A DNA stretch of 64,000 bases. Source: Arachis hypogaea. Lineage: Eukaryota > Streptophyta > Magnoliopsida > Fabales > Fabaceae. Location of the stretch: NCBI RefSeq assembly GCF_003086295.3, contig NC_092052.1:18258346-18322345 (forward strand). Reading direction: 5' to 3'. The notes under the pieces are model-generated. The model was not told where the DNA came from and did no database searches. It was given only the letters and a program-made list of their open reading frames with translations. The position numbers and the translations under genes were made by a program. Within the stretch, counting starts at the first letter, position 1; each line of letters starts with the position of its first letter. Below, piece after piece: positions 11,100 through 22,466 of this stretch.

Positions 11100-13110
11100 T
11101 TTTTGCACCTCTTTTCCTTATTCTAGGAAGTCTCCACCTCCATTCGAGATTCTTTATGTCTATCCCGTCTTGCTCTTACATTCTCTTATGTCGCTTGAGT
11201 TTGGAGGACCATCAATGAATTATGTTGCATTTGTTCCTCCACCCTCATTACTGCCTCCACCATTAACTCGGTGTCAGTTGAATTGAGATATGATAGCTCT
11301 AGTTCATAGTTATACTCCATTTATTCATCCATGTTTGCTATTTCTGCACAAATGAGTCTTTTATTTCAAAGTTAGGGGGCACTTCCTAGGGTACTGGTGT
11401 GTGGCTTGCTTTGGGTGTTACTATTATGGGTGTATGTGGTACTGATTTTGCTATTATTGGGTTGGGCTTGTGATGGTTCAGATGCTGATTTTTATTCAGT
11501 TGTGGTCTATTTTGGCTGGAGTTGGCATGTGGATGTTGGGTCATTGTTGGTTCAGAGACAATAGTCTCCTTAACTGTGTTGTTATTTTGACTATGGTTTT
11601 TTCCAGTTTGTGTAAGTTTGTTTTGGCTAGTATTGGGCTGTGTTTTCTGGGCTTGGCTTAAAGTTAGGTTATTTTGTTGGGCATTACCATTCTTTGATGG
11701 GCTAAGGGAAGTGTTTATTCCCTAGTTGCTTGTTTCTTTCCTAGGGATAATCTCTGCTTTGTCAGCTCTAGTGGTCTCCTGAACATCATTATTGGGATTC
11801 GCATCGTCTACCTCATTCAAAATTGCATACCTCATACCACTGATTCCCTTGCTCCCAATTTTGCTTGTCTTTCCAATCATCCAACTAACTATACCTACAC
11901 CATTTTTTACCATTTTTCTGCTACGTGTATTTTTTTGGACAATCATTCATGGCCCAAAGGGCTCTCTTTTTTCCTCAATTACGTTCTTGCCCTTCTCTAG
12001 GATTTCTTTTCCTTTTTTGCCCTTGTCTTCCTCCCTTGGTTGCTGGTTCCCTTCCCCTTCACCTTCCATATTATTTTTTTCAAGCTGCTGCATCGACCTT
12101 CTTAATTGCTCATCTTGGGTTATTCTTGGGCATATTTGTTTCTCATGCCCAACCATCTCACACTCAAAGCAAATATTGTTGATTCCCTCGTACTCTACAG
12201 AATAGCAAACTCCATTAATGAAGTACTGAGCTACTAATGGTTCAGTAAGGTCAAGCTCAACACAGAGTCTTGCAAATTTTTACTGCACTTCTTTACTGTA
12301 TGAGTGTCAACTCTGAGTGTCACGCCGAAGATATTTCCAATCCAGCGTAGCATCTGCTCTTCATAGTATTCGATTGCTAACTCTGGTAGTCTCACCCATG
12401 CTGCTATCTTATCGATCTTTGCCTCATATAGATTAAAATTAGGTTTCCAGAACCTAATAGATAAGTAATGGTCCATGATTTTCCAAGGTCCTCCTGTTAA
12501 GGCAAAATCCAAATCCTCCTTTGAGTAGAATTTCAAAATAAAAAAAAAATCGTTTTCCAAGTCAATGACGTTGATGCTACCTTGTTTGCTCCATATCGCT
12601 TCCAACCGCCTAATTAGAGCTACCAAGGATATACATTGTCCCATTAGCTTTACAATTAAAGTTTCTCACCACAGGTCTCGGAGGCTCTTCATAGAAGCTT
12701 CATTCATGACAAAGTTGAAAATGCCTCCAACCTTCTCAATTGTTATCTTTGGTTACAGGCTGTTTGCATTTTTTTTCTTTCTCGTTGTCCTTGCCTTGCT
12801 CTTCTTCTTTCCCAGGATCTCCATCTGATTCATCTGAGTCCTCCTGTGAAGAAGGGAATGGATCATCTTCTTCCATCTGCATCAGATTATTGTCCCTCCT
12901 CTCAACATCACTGAAGGACTTCTTGTTGTAGGTGCTTTTTCTTACACTTCAATATCCCCTATCATCCAATCTTCTTCTCTGGGAACTAAGGAAGTGTTTT
13001 CTGTGAATTCCTGTTCAGATCCTTTGTTTTTTACCTTCTTTGCATTTCTTGTCGGTTCATGGGAGCAGGAGTGTCCCCCTCAGACGAAGCTTTCCCTCAT
13101 TCGGTGGTTT
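11100..13110 (-). pseudogene. LINE ORF1 remnant with DUF4283 and CCHC knuckle
   Basis: The longest minus frame (12644-12234) has the DUF4283-like pattern of plant LINE and retroelement RNA-binding proteins (FALTGGPWKIMDHYLSIRFW, then AAWVRLPELAIEYY). A shift or stop follows near 12280, and about 60 bases on comes a CCHC knuckle, CFECEMVGHEKQIC (about 12130-12171). Upstream, an acidic low-complexity N-terminal part lies at 12700-12930. Plus-strand frames here (for example 11792-12205) are shadows. The protein would coat LINE RNA. Stops and a frame break make it non-functional. A near-identical copy is at 22504-24513. Confidence 0.85.
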
Positions 13111-13192
13111 ACGGTGGTTGTTATAGAAAATTTTAAAGAGTTGTACAGAGAGAAAAAAGAATAATATGTGAAAGTAAGTGCATATGGACTTT

Positions 13193-13560
13193 ATACGGCT
13201 TATACTCTACTCTCAGCTTTGTTGTTTTGATTTAGTAATATTAGAAATTAAAAAATTTCAAATATCAATGCCATTTGCGTCCAATAATTTAATAAAGCTA
13301 ATTATTTTTAAGATATCTATTTATAGAGAATAGGATTTGAGTTTTTTAATGTGAGAAAAATCTGTATAATGAAAAGGGAGACAAATTATTGTAGGATTAT
13401 AATATGTTTATAACATGTAATAAAAGTAATAAAATAATTTTAAAGATTTATTTTATGTTTAAGATTTTATTCAAATAATATATATCAGATATAAATACTA
13501 GAGTACGCTAGTGAAAATAATTTTTTCTTTCGATAGTATGAAGGCATTACGCATATCTAT
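13193..13560. other. AT-rich spacer, no gene seen
   Basis: Sequence directly after the LINE target duplication, with no frame or repeat I can name. Duplicated near 24596-24963. Confidence 0.6.
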
Positions 13561-14718
13561 CAAGGTTGTAAAAATCAAACCAGTCAATAAACCAGTTGAA
13601 TAACTGGTTTACTGGTTCAATGATCTAATCGATATCGAACCGACTTAATTAAATATTAAATAAAATTATTGAAAAAAAACCATACAATTAACCTGAACCT
13701 CAACATTAAGAACATTATTAACCAAATTAATAGATCAAGATTATGGAGATGAACCTGAACCTCAAGATTATGGACATAGGTACCACCAAGATTATGGACA
13801 TCAATACAATTGCATCAAAAATTGACAAAATTAACAAGATTCCAAGATTATGGACATTCATACAATTAACCTGGACCTCAATATCATGTTAATCTATACA
13901 ATTGCATCAAAAATCAACAAAATTCACAAGATTCCATCAATAATGAACAAAATTATTTCAGAAAAATTAATTCAGAAAAAGAATTACCAAGAATAAAAAA
14001 CTAAACAAAAATAAAAAAACAACTTACAAAAAGAATTAACAAGAATCAGAAAAATAAAAATGAACAAGAATCAGTATTAACTCAGAAATCAGAATCATAA
14101 AAAATAACGCAAGGAAAAAAAGACTGAAAATAGTGGACGAGCGCTTATCCGAGAAGAAAGACGCCAAGCAGAGACAAGTTCAGGGTGGCAGAGATAGTAG
14201 AGAATCCCTGGAGTCAATGGTGGCAGAGACAGATGCTCCGCAGTACAAACGTGACCCGCGACAGAAGCTTCGAATCGACCTTCCGACGATGACGATAGCA
14301 GAAGCTTAAAACCGATCTTCCGACGACGAGACGACCAGACGACGACGACAGAAGCCTTAAGACGCCCAGATGACACCGACGCCAATAGAGGGTTCAAACC
14401 TCAAGGGTGGCAAGGGAGAAGGACTGAGGGAGGTAGAGTTGCGGTTGGAAGGGAGAGGGACTGAGGGAGGCGTTTGTCGGGGACTGGGTTAGTAGGTTCG
14501 GGTCTTTTTTTTCCTGGCATCAAAACGACGCTGTTTCTGGGGCAGCGGATCACAAAACTGAGACTTGAAAAAACATGTTCGGTTCGTCGGTTAACCGCCA
14601 GTTTGGCCGATTTTTTAACTGAATTTTTGCAGGATGGTTTTAGGGGTAAACCTAACCGGCCAGATGATCGGTTAATCCGATCGAACCGGTCGGTCTGGTC
14701 CAGTTTTTAGAACTTTGG
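13561..14718. mobile_element. Non-autonomous TIR element (1.16 kb), copy 1
   Basis: The left end CAAGGTTGTAAAAATCAAAC and the reverse complement of the right end (CCAAAGTTCTAAAAACTGGA) are related. Subterminal regions are rich in inverted AACCAGT, ACTGGTT and ACCGGT words. An imperfect internal repeat of CAAGATTATGGACAT lies at 13735-13870. A GC-rich island at 14100-14560 gives open frames in several phases (such as minus 14397-14095) with no family resemblance; I treat these as non-genic. I see no convincing target duplication. Confidence 0.55.
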
Positions 14719-15097
14719 TATCCACATCAAAACTATTTTTGCTGTCAACTCTTTAACCAATGAATTTTAGATCTAAATTAAAAAAACCTTTTTGTAACTC
14801 TTTGCATACCACTAAATTCTTCTCTAAGAATTAGACTTACATATATTTGTGTATGTAAAGGTAAAGGAATAAAACTTGTATGTATCATTTACACACACAC
14901 ACACGACATTTGTTATTAATTTTAAATTTGAATCTTTTTTTGAATTTAAATTTTATTTTATTTTAAATTTGAATTTTATTTTATTTCAAATTAAAATCTT
15001 ATGGATCATAATCACAATTCAATTTGAAATAGAATAACTAATTATTCTTGATTCTCATTTAATATTCTCAATTATCGTATTATTATTATATTCTAAG
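14719..15097. other. AT-rich spacer, no gene seen
   Basis: Contains a short (AC)n run near 14890-14904 and TTTAAATTTGAATT-type repeats. No gene. Duplicated near 26122-26500. Confidence 0.6.
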
Positions 15098-16444
15098 CAA
15101 GGTTGCGAGAACCGAACCGATCAGTAAACAGATAGAGTGACTGGTTCAATAGTTCAGAGGTTCGATCAGAATTCAATCGGAATTCAACTGGTTTAATTAA
15201 ATATATCATAAAATTATTAAAAATTTAATATATAATTTTAAATATTTAAATTTAATAATTTTTAAGCTGATAAATTTTACAATTTTTCATAATTTATTAT
15301 TAAAAATTCACAAATAACGTTAAATATCAATCTTTATAACTAACAAAAATAAAAATACACTTAATTGATAAAGACTAATATTTTACCACCAACAATTATT
15401 CTAGTTTCATAAAATTCCCTAAACAAACAAATTACAAAAAAATAAAAAAAATCAGCCACAATAATTAACAACTAAATAGACATAAAATCAGCATAATAAA
15501 CAAAAAATTTCAGCATAAACACAATGTAGTGAAGCAATCAGAATTATACCATAAACATCTCAAAATCAGAAAAATTCCATCACAATACAATGAAGCATGC
15601 ACCATAGCACCGTCAACAATTCAGAATCAGAAAATCAGCAACCAGAATCAACAACCCAAAATAAAAAAAAATAGCATAAACAACTCAGAATCAGAATCAT
15701 ACCATAAATAACCTAGAATCAGAAAATTTCTAGCATAAACAATGTAGTGAAGCATTGTACCATATCATCAACAACAACTCAGAGTAAGGGAAGAAAAGTG
15801 ACGGCGATGGAGGAATGGGAACAGCCGGTGACAAAGAAACCAAAGTGAGCTCGGACAGAGACCGAGAGAGAGCTCGAAGAGGGACGTTGAGATTGGATAA
15901 AGACAGAGAGAGAAAGAGAGATTGAAGAGACGATGATTGAGGAATGATGAGAGGAGAGGAGAGGAGTTGAGAGGAGACCTTCCTATGGAGGCGGCGAGAG
16001 GAGGAACGATGAGAAGAGGGCCAAAAAACCGAACAGAGCTTCCACACGTGACGTGGCACCCACGGTCTGTCCTCAAGGAGAAGAGTTTAGCAATGACTTT
16101 GAAGAGGGATGGATTGGTGGCTGGGGCTGAGGTTTTGAGATTAGGGTTCTTCAATCTTCTCTTCTTCAGAGTAAGTTTAGAATTTAGAGAGAAAAGCGAA
16201 AGAGAGGGTGGGATTGCCTGATGAGTACTGACCATTGGGCTTCTTTTGTTTTTTTCCCTTTCAAAACTCAAAACGGTGCCATTTTTGGAGGGTTACCACC
16301 AAACCGGTAACTCTAAGAAAACACGGCCGGTCTGGCTGTTTACTGGTTAATCGGCAGTTCTTAAGGTCAATCAAATCAGTTGGATGACCGATTTCTGGTT
16401 AACCTAGTTGAACTGAAAAATTCGGTTCAGTTTTCAAAATTGTG
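15098..16444. mobile_element. Non-autonomous TIR element (1.35 kb), copy 1
   Basis: The left end CAAGGTTGCGAGAACCGAAC pairs loosely with the reverse complement of the right end (CACAATTTTGAAAACTGAAC). The termini and inverted GGTTAA and ACTGGTT motifs relate it to 13561-14718. Its interior has an AT-rich CAGAATCA-repeat half and a GC-richer half at 15780-16230. The 167-residue minus frame (16271-15768) is Ser/Leu/Pro-rich low complexity with no domain; I do not call it a gene. Confidence 0.5.
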
Positions 16445-16754
16445 ATTCTTAATGCTACCAAAGGATGTAATAATATTATATTTGAATTAATATAATTATT
16501 TATTTGATCAAATCAAAATAATAATTAAATAATTATTTAGTAAAAATTAGAACACTCGTTAATGCGTGACCCCATAGGTTTAATATTAAGTAGGTAGTAA
16601 ATTAGTCATACTAAATTTACTAGTCAATGTTAGTTTATAGCAATCCTCCTCAACGACTTGATAGTATGAAATAATATATTTTTTACTAAGAATTCGAGAA
16701 GAACAAACTATAATTCCTTCCATCTTTTCAACTTTATGTTAACCCTTAGCTTAG

Positions 16755-17094
16755 GTAGTGTTTTCTAGAGACTAGAACTAGAACTGGGGGACTGGGACTC
16801 AGTATTTATGTTTGGTAGTCAGAGACTGAAACTAAAATTTTAGTACCTCTAGAAAGTGAGGATACAAGGGATTGAAATATCTGGGGACGGAGACTAAAAC
16901 TTTAACATTTTCTTTAATAACTAAGGGTATTTAGTAAATATTCTTTTTTCATCTCCATATTTATCTTGAACAAAATAAAATACTAAGATATAACTCAATT
17001 CTGTATACTTTATACCAAACATAATACAGAGACTTAATTTAGACCCAGTCTCCAGTTTTTGTCTCTCAATCTCAATCTCTCTTCCAAACACAAC
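16755..17094. mobile_element. MITE (340 bp) with 5-bp flanking repeat, copy 1
   Basis: The ends GTAGTGTTTTCTAGAGA and (reverse complement of the right end) GTTGTGTTTGGAAGAGA are inverted repeats, with GAGACT and AGTCTC words further in. Flanks are CTTAG on both sides (16750-16754 and 17095-17099). Confidence 0.65.
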
Positions 17095-17514
17095 CTTAGA
17101 GTATGGTTTAGTTGTCAAACTCTAATTTGTTACTATTATTATAATAAACTGTGAATGGCCTAAAAAATTCATTTTTTTTTCATTTATTCAATCTTCTTGG
17201 CAAAGTTTTATTTATCTTCATCATTATAATCATAGAGATTAAACTCTTTACCAAGAATTGACGGATTTTTTATTGACTAATGATTAATTCTACAAATACT
17301 TAAATCATACTCAATATCCATTCAACTAGCACCTTAGGATATTAGGTGTCCATAATCTAAGTATAATAATACATTCTTAATTACTATGATAGTTGTAGGT
17401 CAAAAAAACTTTAGTACCATATTCATTTTAAAAATATTTTATTGACAAATATTGAAATAATTATAACCATTAAAAATTCTCAAAGTGAATCAGTTCAATG
17501 TTCATATTTCTATA

Positions 17515-17555
<41 letters not shown>

Positions 17556-17868
17556 TATAATTTTATAAAGATATATATATATCCGGATTATTAATATCCT
17601 TTCTAACAATTCTATGACCAAGAACAATTTAAATTAATATAAATGATTTCTCTCTTAATTTGATAATTATTATCATAATAATAAATTTTTAAATTTAATC
17701 AAGAACGACCTTATTATATTAACCCTTTAATTGAATAATACATATAATATATAATAATGACAAATTAAACTTATTCTCAATAATTATATGTGTAAAAATA
17801 CAGGTTTTTTAATGAAGGCTTTTATGTGTAACAAAGTGATGATGAATTCTTTATATATCTAAAAGAAC

Positions 17869-17926
<58 letters not shown>

Positions 17927-18040
17927 CGATTGGTAATACATTAACATGTACAGTCTTACATCCTACATTCCTACCGATAATCCTTTTACTAGGAAATAAA
18001 TAAATAAATAAAATATTTTATCATTATCATCATAAAATAT
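17095..18040. repeat. AT-rich stretch with (AT)n and (TAA)n microsatellites, copy 1
   Basis: No gene. (AT)n lies at about 17517-17550 and (TAA)n at about 17869-17923. In copy 2 these tracts (28919-28970 and 29288-29346) are longer, which changes the offset between copies from 11404 to 11422. Confidence 0.9.
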
Positions 18041-19853
18041 CACCACAAAAAATTCATCAAATACCATCGGATTTATCAGTAGATTTACTAAAAAATTTGT
18101 CAATAATATGTTTATTGTCAAAATAAATCTGATGATATAACTTTAATTTTCCAGTAATTATTTAGCGGCTGATTTTTTCGTCTGTCGCTAATTACTGTCG
18201 AAAAAATTTTGTTGATAATTTTTACTGTATTGTCAGATTTTTTTTGATAAATCTGACGGTAATATATTATTAATTAATAATTAAATTAATAACTACTGTT
18301 GGATTTGACCAACAATAAACTTAAATTTTAATTTTTTTTAAAAAAATTGTTTAAATATTTAATAATTTCTAAACTAATAAGTCAAAAAATACAACACTAA
18401 TTAACTCAGAAAATAATTAACTTAGATAATAATAAATTTAAAAAATTAATAACAATAAATAATAAGTCAATAATTAGCTCCAAAAATAAACAAATTAAGA
18501 TTAACTCAGACAATTAACAACAATTAACTAATTAACTTAGAAAACAATTAACTCAAATAACACCAGAAAAGAAATCAGAACAATGCCGTTGGAAATTTTA
18601 CACTTACTGATTCATTTGGATGAGTAACACCAGGTCGTATTAATCCTTAGCTTCTATGTCACTAATGTTCTCTCTTGAACTGATATCAAACTATATAATT
18701 ATCACAGAATTTGAAACAAAATCATAAAAATAGAACTAAAAATTAGAATAATAAAAATAGAATTTGAAACACAAAATCATCAAAGCAGAATTTAAAATTA
18801 GAATCATAAACAAAATTTTAAACACAGAATCATCAAAACAGAATAAAAAAAATTCTAAATCAAAATAAAATTTAAAAAAATCATAAATCAAAATAGAATT
18901 ATTGAAACAAAATCATAAAAATATAATTAAAAATCATAATAATAAACACAAAATTTGAAACACAAAATCATCAAAATAGAATTCAAAATCAGAATCATAA
19001 ACGAAATTTCAAACACAGAAACATCAAAACAGAATTAAAAAAATCCTAAATCAAAATAGATTAACACAAAACCTAAACCAAAATAGAATTAAAAAAATCC
19101 TAAATCGGATATCGTCTAGTGTGTGTTGCTGTTATGCGTAAAGAATGACGGCAGCTGTTGATGCGTGGAGGACAATGAAGAGAGAAGCGTTTCGAGGATG
19201 GGGAAGGGAGAGGAAAGGGTCGCGCCACCGCGGAATACGAGTCAGGGTGCTGTGGGGTGGCATCGACGACAAAGAAGAGGGAGGAACTTCGTCGCTGTAA
19301 GAGGCTGAGAGAGTGAGAGGAGATTCAGCATTGAGAGAGTGGGAGTGGGGGTGTTTCAATCCTGTGAAGAGTGAGACTGAAGAGGAGATCCTTTAGAGAT
19401 TGTTGGTGGCGTCGACGCTGGCAGAAGGGGCTGCCGGAGATGGTTTTAGGGAGAGAGATGCAGAGAGAGAAAGAGGTTTAGAGTGAAATAGTGTGTGGGT
19501 CTTTTAAAATGAGGGGAGAGGGCGTGCGATTCCAATTTAGGACAAAATTACCTTCGGATTTACTGGAGGATAAATTCGATGGTAATACATTGCGCGTGAC
19601 CAAAATGCAGCGTTCTATTAGTTGAGCTTTATCACCGGTAATTCCGACGGTAATGATCGCGCCAATTAATCTTTTTTCCCTCTAAATATTACCGGATTTA
19701 CCATAAAAAAATGTAATCCGATGATAATTTTTTTATCCGACGAATTTATTGTCAAATCCGTCACCAGTAATCCTGACGCTAACGTTTGATGTTAATGTCT
19801 GACGCTAAATCCGATAATAAATTCGACAAGTATTCAGTAATTTTTTTGTAGTG
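18041..19853. mobile_element. CACTA-like non-autonomous element (1.8 kb), copy 1
   Basis: The right end, read in reverse complement, begins CACTACAAAAAAATTACTG. The left end begins CACCACAAAAAATTCATC, one base off in the CACTA core. Subterminal repeats of the type CCGACGG, TCTGACGG and ATCGGATTTA lie at both ends, typical of CACTA elements. The flanking triplets TAT and TAC fit a decayed 3-bp duplication. The interior has an imperfect tandem duplication with a period of about 190 bp (18713-19100) and a GC-rich island (19120-19500). The minus frame at 19359-19132 is not recognisable. No transposase is present. Confidence 0.75.
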
Positions 19854-20628
19854 TACCATGCATTTAAAACTGAAAGGGTTCAATATTTATGAAAATAATT
19901 ATTATTTATACACAAAAAATAATCATTATTTATTAAATTAATTATTTATATAAAATATATATTAAAATATAAAATATATTAAACATATATAAAATAATGC
20001 ATATATAGCTATATAAGTATATGACGATTGATTTTTCAAATACAAATAATATTTTCATTGTGAAAATAGTCTATTGAAAATTTAAGATTGGGTTGATGAG
20101 GAAGGTTTTTGACTTTTTTTCACGTCTTCTTGATGAGGGCAAGTATTATGAATTGTGTACTATGTAACTAATGGTTATAGTACGTAACTATGTACTATGT
20201 AAGTGATTAGAGAAGAAAAAGGAGATAAAGGCAAGAATATAATACAAAAATGATAATGACATTCTTGTTTTTGATATCGTCATTTTTTATATAAATTTTT
20301 TTAATTATATTTTGTATAAATTTATAAAAAAGGAATAATATTATTAAAATAGAAATAACATTATCATCTCCTGTATAATAAGGTGAAAAATGAAAACCTA
20401 AATCCATAGTATAAAAGATTAAAGGAGGAGAAATATTTCTTTTTTTCATGTTAATAGATGTAGACACTTATTACTCATGATATAAGATTATTATACTAAG
20501 AAGAGATGTCTATTCTCATACTGAATGAAATTGTGTAAAGAACTGAGAATGAAAATGAACAATAAATTATGTGGATCTCATCATTTTTTTAAATAAAATA
20601 TCATTTTACTATCAAATATGATAACATA

Positions 20629-20631
<3 letters not shown>
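19854..20631. other. AT-rich DNA, no gene seen, copy 1
   Basis: The minus frame at 20467-20207 is hydrophobic low complexity and shows no family. No other structure seen. Confidence 0.6.

Positions 20632-20710
<79 letters not shown>
20632..20710. repeat. (AT)n microsatellite, long allele
   Basis: About 39 uninterrupted AT units. The corresponding tract in copy 2 (32052-32074) is only about 20 bp and interrupted. Confidence 0.97.
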
Positions 20711-20711
<1 letters not shown>

Positions 20712-20920
20712 GTGAAAATTCATCCTAAAAAAAGTGAGAGGGGCTAGCTAAGAAACATAGTCAAGATTTGATAAGCGGCTAATTTTTTTTGTTATGAAAA
20801 TAAGAGTGGTAATATATTTTAATATTGTAATTTTTGGTATTTTTTAAAACTGTGGAAAGTACACAAATCAGAGGGTCCGATTTCATTGCAGAGAGAGGGG
20901 GTACAAATCAGACCCAGAGT

Positions 20921-21025
20921 TTTCTGAAATCAGACCCAGAATTTTCTGAAATCGGACCCAAGGTTTTCTGCCAGTACACAAATCGGATCCAGGGTTTTCT
21001 GCCAGTACACAAATCGGACCCAGAA
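20921..21025. repeat. Minisatellite, 22-bp and 31-bp units, copy 1
   Basis: Two units of about 22 bp (TTTTCTGAAATC...ACCCAGA) are followed by two units of 31 bp starting TTTTCTGCCAGTACACAAAT at 20964 and 20995. Copy 2 has three of the 31-bp units. Confidence 0.93.
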
Positions 21026-21664
21026 TTTTTAGTACCTCTAATCGGACGATCCGATTTCTCTTGAACAACCATCATACGCCAGTGAATCACCATACATTCC
21101 TATAACTCAGATATACATCATTCCTTTCATCATATTAATAAATTAAAAGTTCTTGATAAACCTCTCTTCAATTCATTGATGAGTTCATATTTAGTTAGTA
21201 TTTTGTTCCTAACCTTTTTGAAAATTTGGGAACTGAAGTGCTATATATAGGAAATAGATTTTCAATGTTTATTTCAAATTTTTATTTAATTTAGTAAAGT
21301 GCCTTCTCACATTATGATATCACATATTATTTGAGAGAAAATCTTCTATAATGTAATATAAATTACATTTTACAAAATCAATTATATGAGAAAAATTGAA
21401 AAAAGTCGTTCCCATACATATGCTGGAGACCAATTATAATTCCTAATTAAGATTTTGACTTTAGTCTATTAAAACCATGGTCCTTTCTAATATCATTTTA
21501 AAATGGACCCAAATAGGCATAATTTTTTATTTGAGATAGAAAATTTTGGCTCATAATAAGTATCTTTTTTCCAAAATAAAATTTTTTATGTTCTGTATTT
21601 TATATTATTAAGGAAGGATTAAGACATATCTAAAAGAATGTAAGTCGTTTTTTTATATTAAAAA
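21026..21664. other. AT-rich DNA, no gene seen, copy 1
   Basis: No recognisable frame or repeat. Matches 32418-33056 in copy 2. Confidence 0.6.
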
Positions 21665-22199
21665 AAATAAAGTATTAAATTGGTATCCTATATTTAGATT
21701 TAATTCTATTTTGATTTCTAAAGTTTAAAATATCTTATTTAAATCCAAAAATTTTTATTTAGTTTCAATGTAGTCCTGTCGTGAAGTCAATATTAAATAA
21801 TTAATGTGACTGTTCTACCAAACCTTTTGTCCTTCTCTAAAAAGAGATACAAACTCGAGAGGCACAGGATCAGCTGCGGATGCATTAGTTATTGGCTTTG
21901 ATTCAAGTACATGGAGAACATCGTCGAAAACTCACTTTCTGTGGGGAAGTTCACCAGTGGCGATGAGGACAAGGCCATCGTCATCTCTACTACGGGAGTT
22001 TTTCTTGACAACCAAAGAATTTGGTCATATAAGTTTTTTATATCTAAAACCTGAGTTTCGTTAATTATTTAATATTGGCTTCGTGGCAGGACTATATTAA
22101 AGTTAAATAATTTTTTTTTATTCAAATAGAATATTTTAAAATTTAAGGATCAAAACAAGATTAAATCTAAACGTAGGAGACCAATTTAGTATTTAACAA
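21665..22199. mobile_element. Mutator-type foldback element, copy 1
   Basis: The arms share TAAAGTATTAAATTGG and CCAATTTAGTATTTAA termini and ATTTCTAAAGTTT-type subterminal sequence with the 5372-5924 element, but the ends are more diverged and no target duplication remains. The GC-richer centre (21845-22020) holds a GAGAGGCACAGGATCAGC motif homologous to the 5372 element and a 47-codon frame (21911-22054). Confidence 0.7.
21911..22054 (+). CDS. Small frame of 47 codons inside the foldback element, unrecognised
   Basis: The ATG at 21911 opens MENIVENSLSVGKFTSGDED, then KAIVISTTGVFLDNQRIW, and the frame stops at 22052-22054. Base composition is higher in G+C than the flanks. The single difference I see in the copy at 33303-33446 is silent (GAA to GAG). 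I know no family. It could be a captured exon fragment, or chance in a GC-rich patch. No promoter or splice context supports expression. Confidence 0.2.
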   Translation: MENIVENSLSVGKFTSGDEDKAIVISTTGVFLDNQRIWSYKFFISKT

Positions 22200-22461
22200 A
22201 AAAAAATTAACACTATATTTGGATGACAAAAGAAAATCAGAAAAGAGAAAATAAAAAAATAATATGAGCAAAAATCAAAGGGAAAAATATATGTAGTTGA
22301 AAAGAAAATAAAAGAAGAGGAGGCTAAAATAGTATAAAATTAAAAAATATGTATTATATAAAATACAAGTAAGAGTAATATTTTAAACTAGTTTTTAAAA
22401 AAATTTTAGTTAGATCTTTTAGACTTCAATAAATTTTAATTACCAAATGAGTTTTCAAATT

Positions 22462-22466
22462 ATGGG
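22462..22466. other. Junction of the tandem duplication with 5-bp filler
   Basis: The copy 1 right end (TTTTCAAATT) is joined to the copy 2 left end (TAAAAGGTAAAAGACAC) through ATGGG. These five bases match neither the left flank of copy 1 (ATCCGGA) nor the right flank of copy 2 (TTTATTTTG). There is no long homology at the breakpoints, so an end-joining or template-switching origin fits better than recombination between repeats. Confidence 0.8.

Larger units (their letters stand above)
6928..13178 (-). mobile_element. Near full-length L1-type LINE, inactive
   Basis: The element reads on the minus strand from 13178 (5') to 6928 (3'). It is flanked by the perfect 14-bp duplication TGCATATGGACTTT at 6914-6927 and 13179-13192. 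A short T run at 6928-6932 is the poly(A) tail seen from the plus strand. In order it has ORF1 with a DUF4283-like domain and a CCHC zinc knuckle, then ORF2 with AP-endonuclease, reverse transcriptase, zf-RVT and RNase H. All parts carry stops or frameshifts. Its 5' third (11063-13178) is included in the tandem duplication, so the LINE landed before that event. Confidence 0.93.
11063..22461 (+). repeat. Tandem segmental duplication, copy 1 (about 11.4 kb)
   Basis: From TAAAAGGTAAAAGACAC at 11063 to GAGTTTTCAAATT at 22449-22461 the sequence matches 22467-33853 in direct orientation. Blocks keep constant offsets of 11404, 11422, 11361 and 11392, changing only at tandem repeats. It holds the 5' part of the LINE, the TIR elements at 13561, 15098 and 16755, the CACTA-like element at 18041, microsatellites and the foldback at 21665. 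Substitutions between copies are sparse; I did not count them. Confidence 0.97.

Noticed and set aside
11792..12205. 137-codon plus-strand frame (and copy at 23196-23609)
   Set aside because: Antisense shadow of the LINE ORF1 zinc-knuckle region.
15768..16271. 167-codon minus frame (and copy at 27172-27675) as a gene
   Set aside because: Low-complexity Ser/Leu/Pro sequence inside a TIR element, with no domain, and overlapped by an open frame on the other strand. Its preservation in copy 2 follows from recent duplication.
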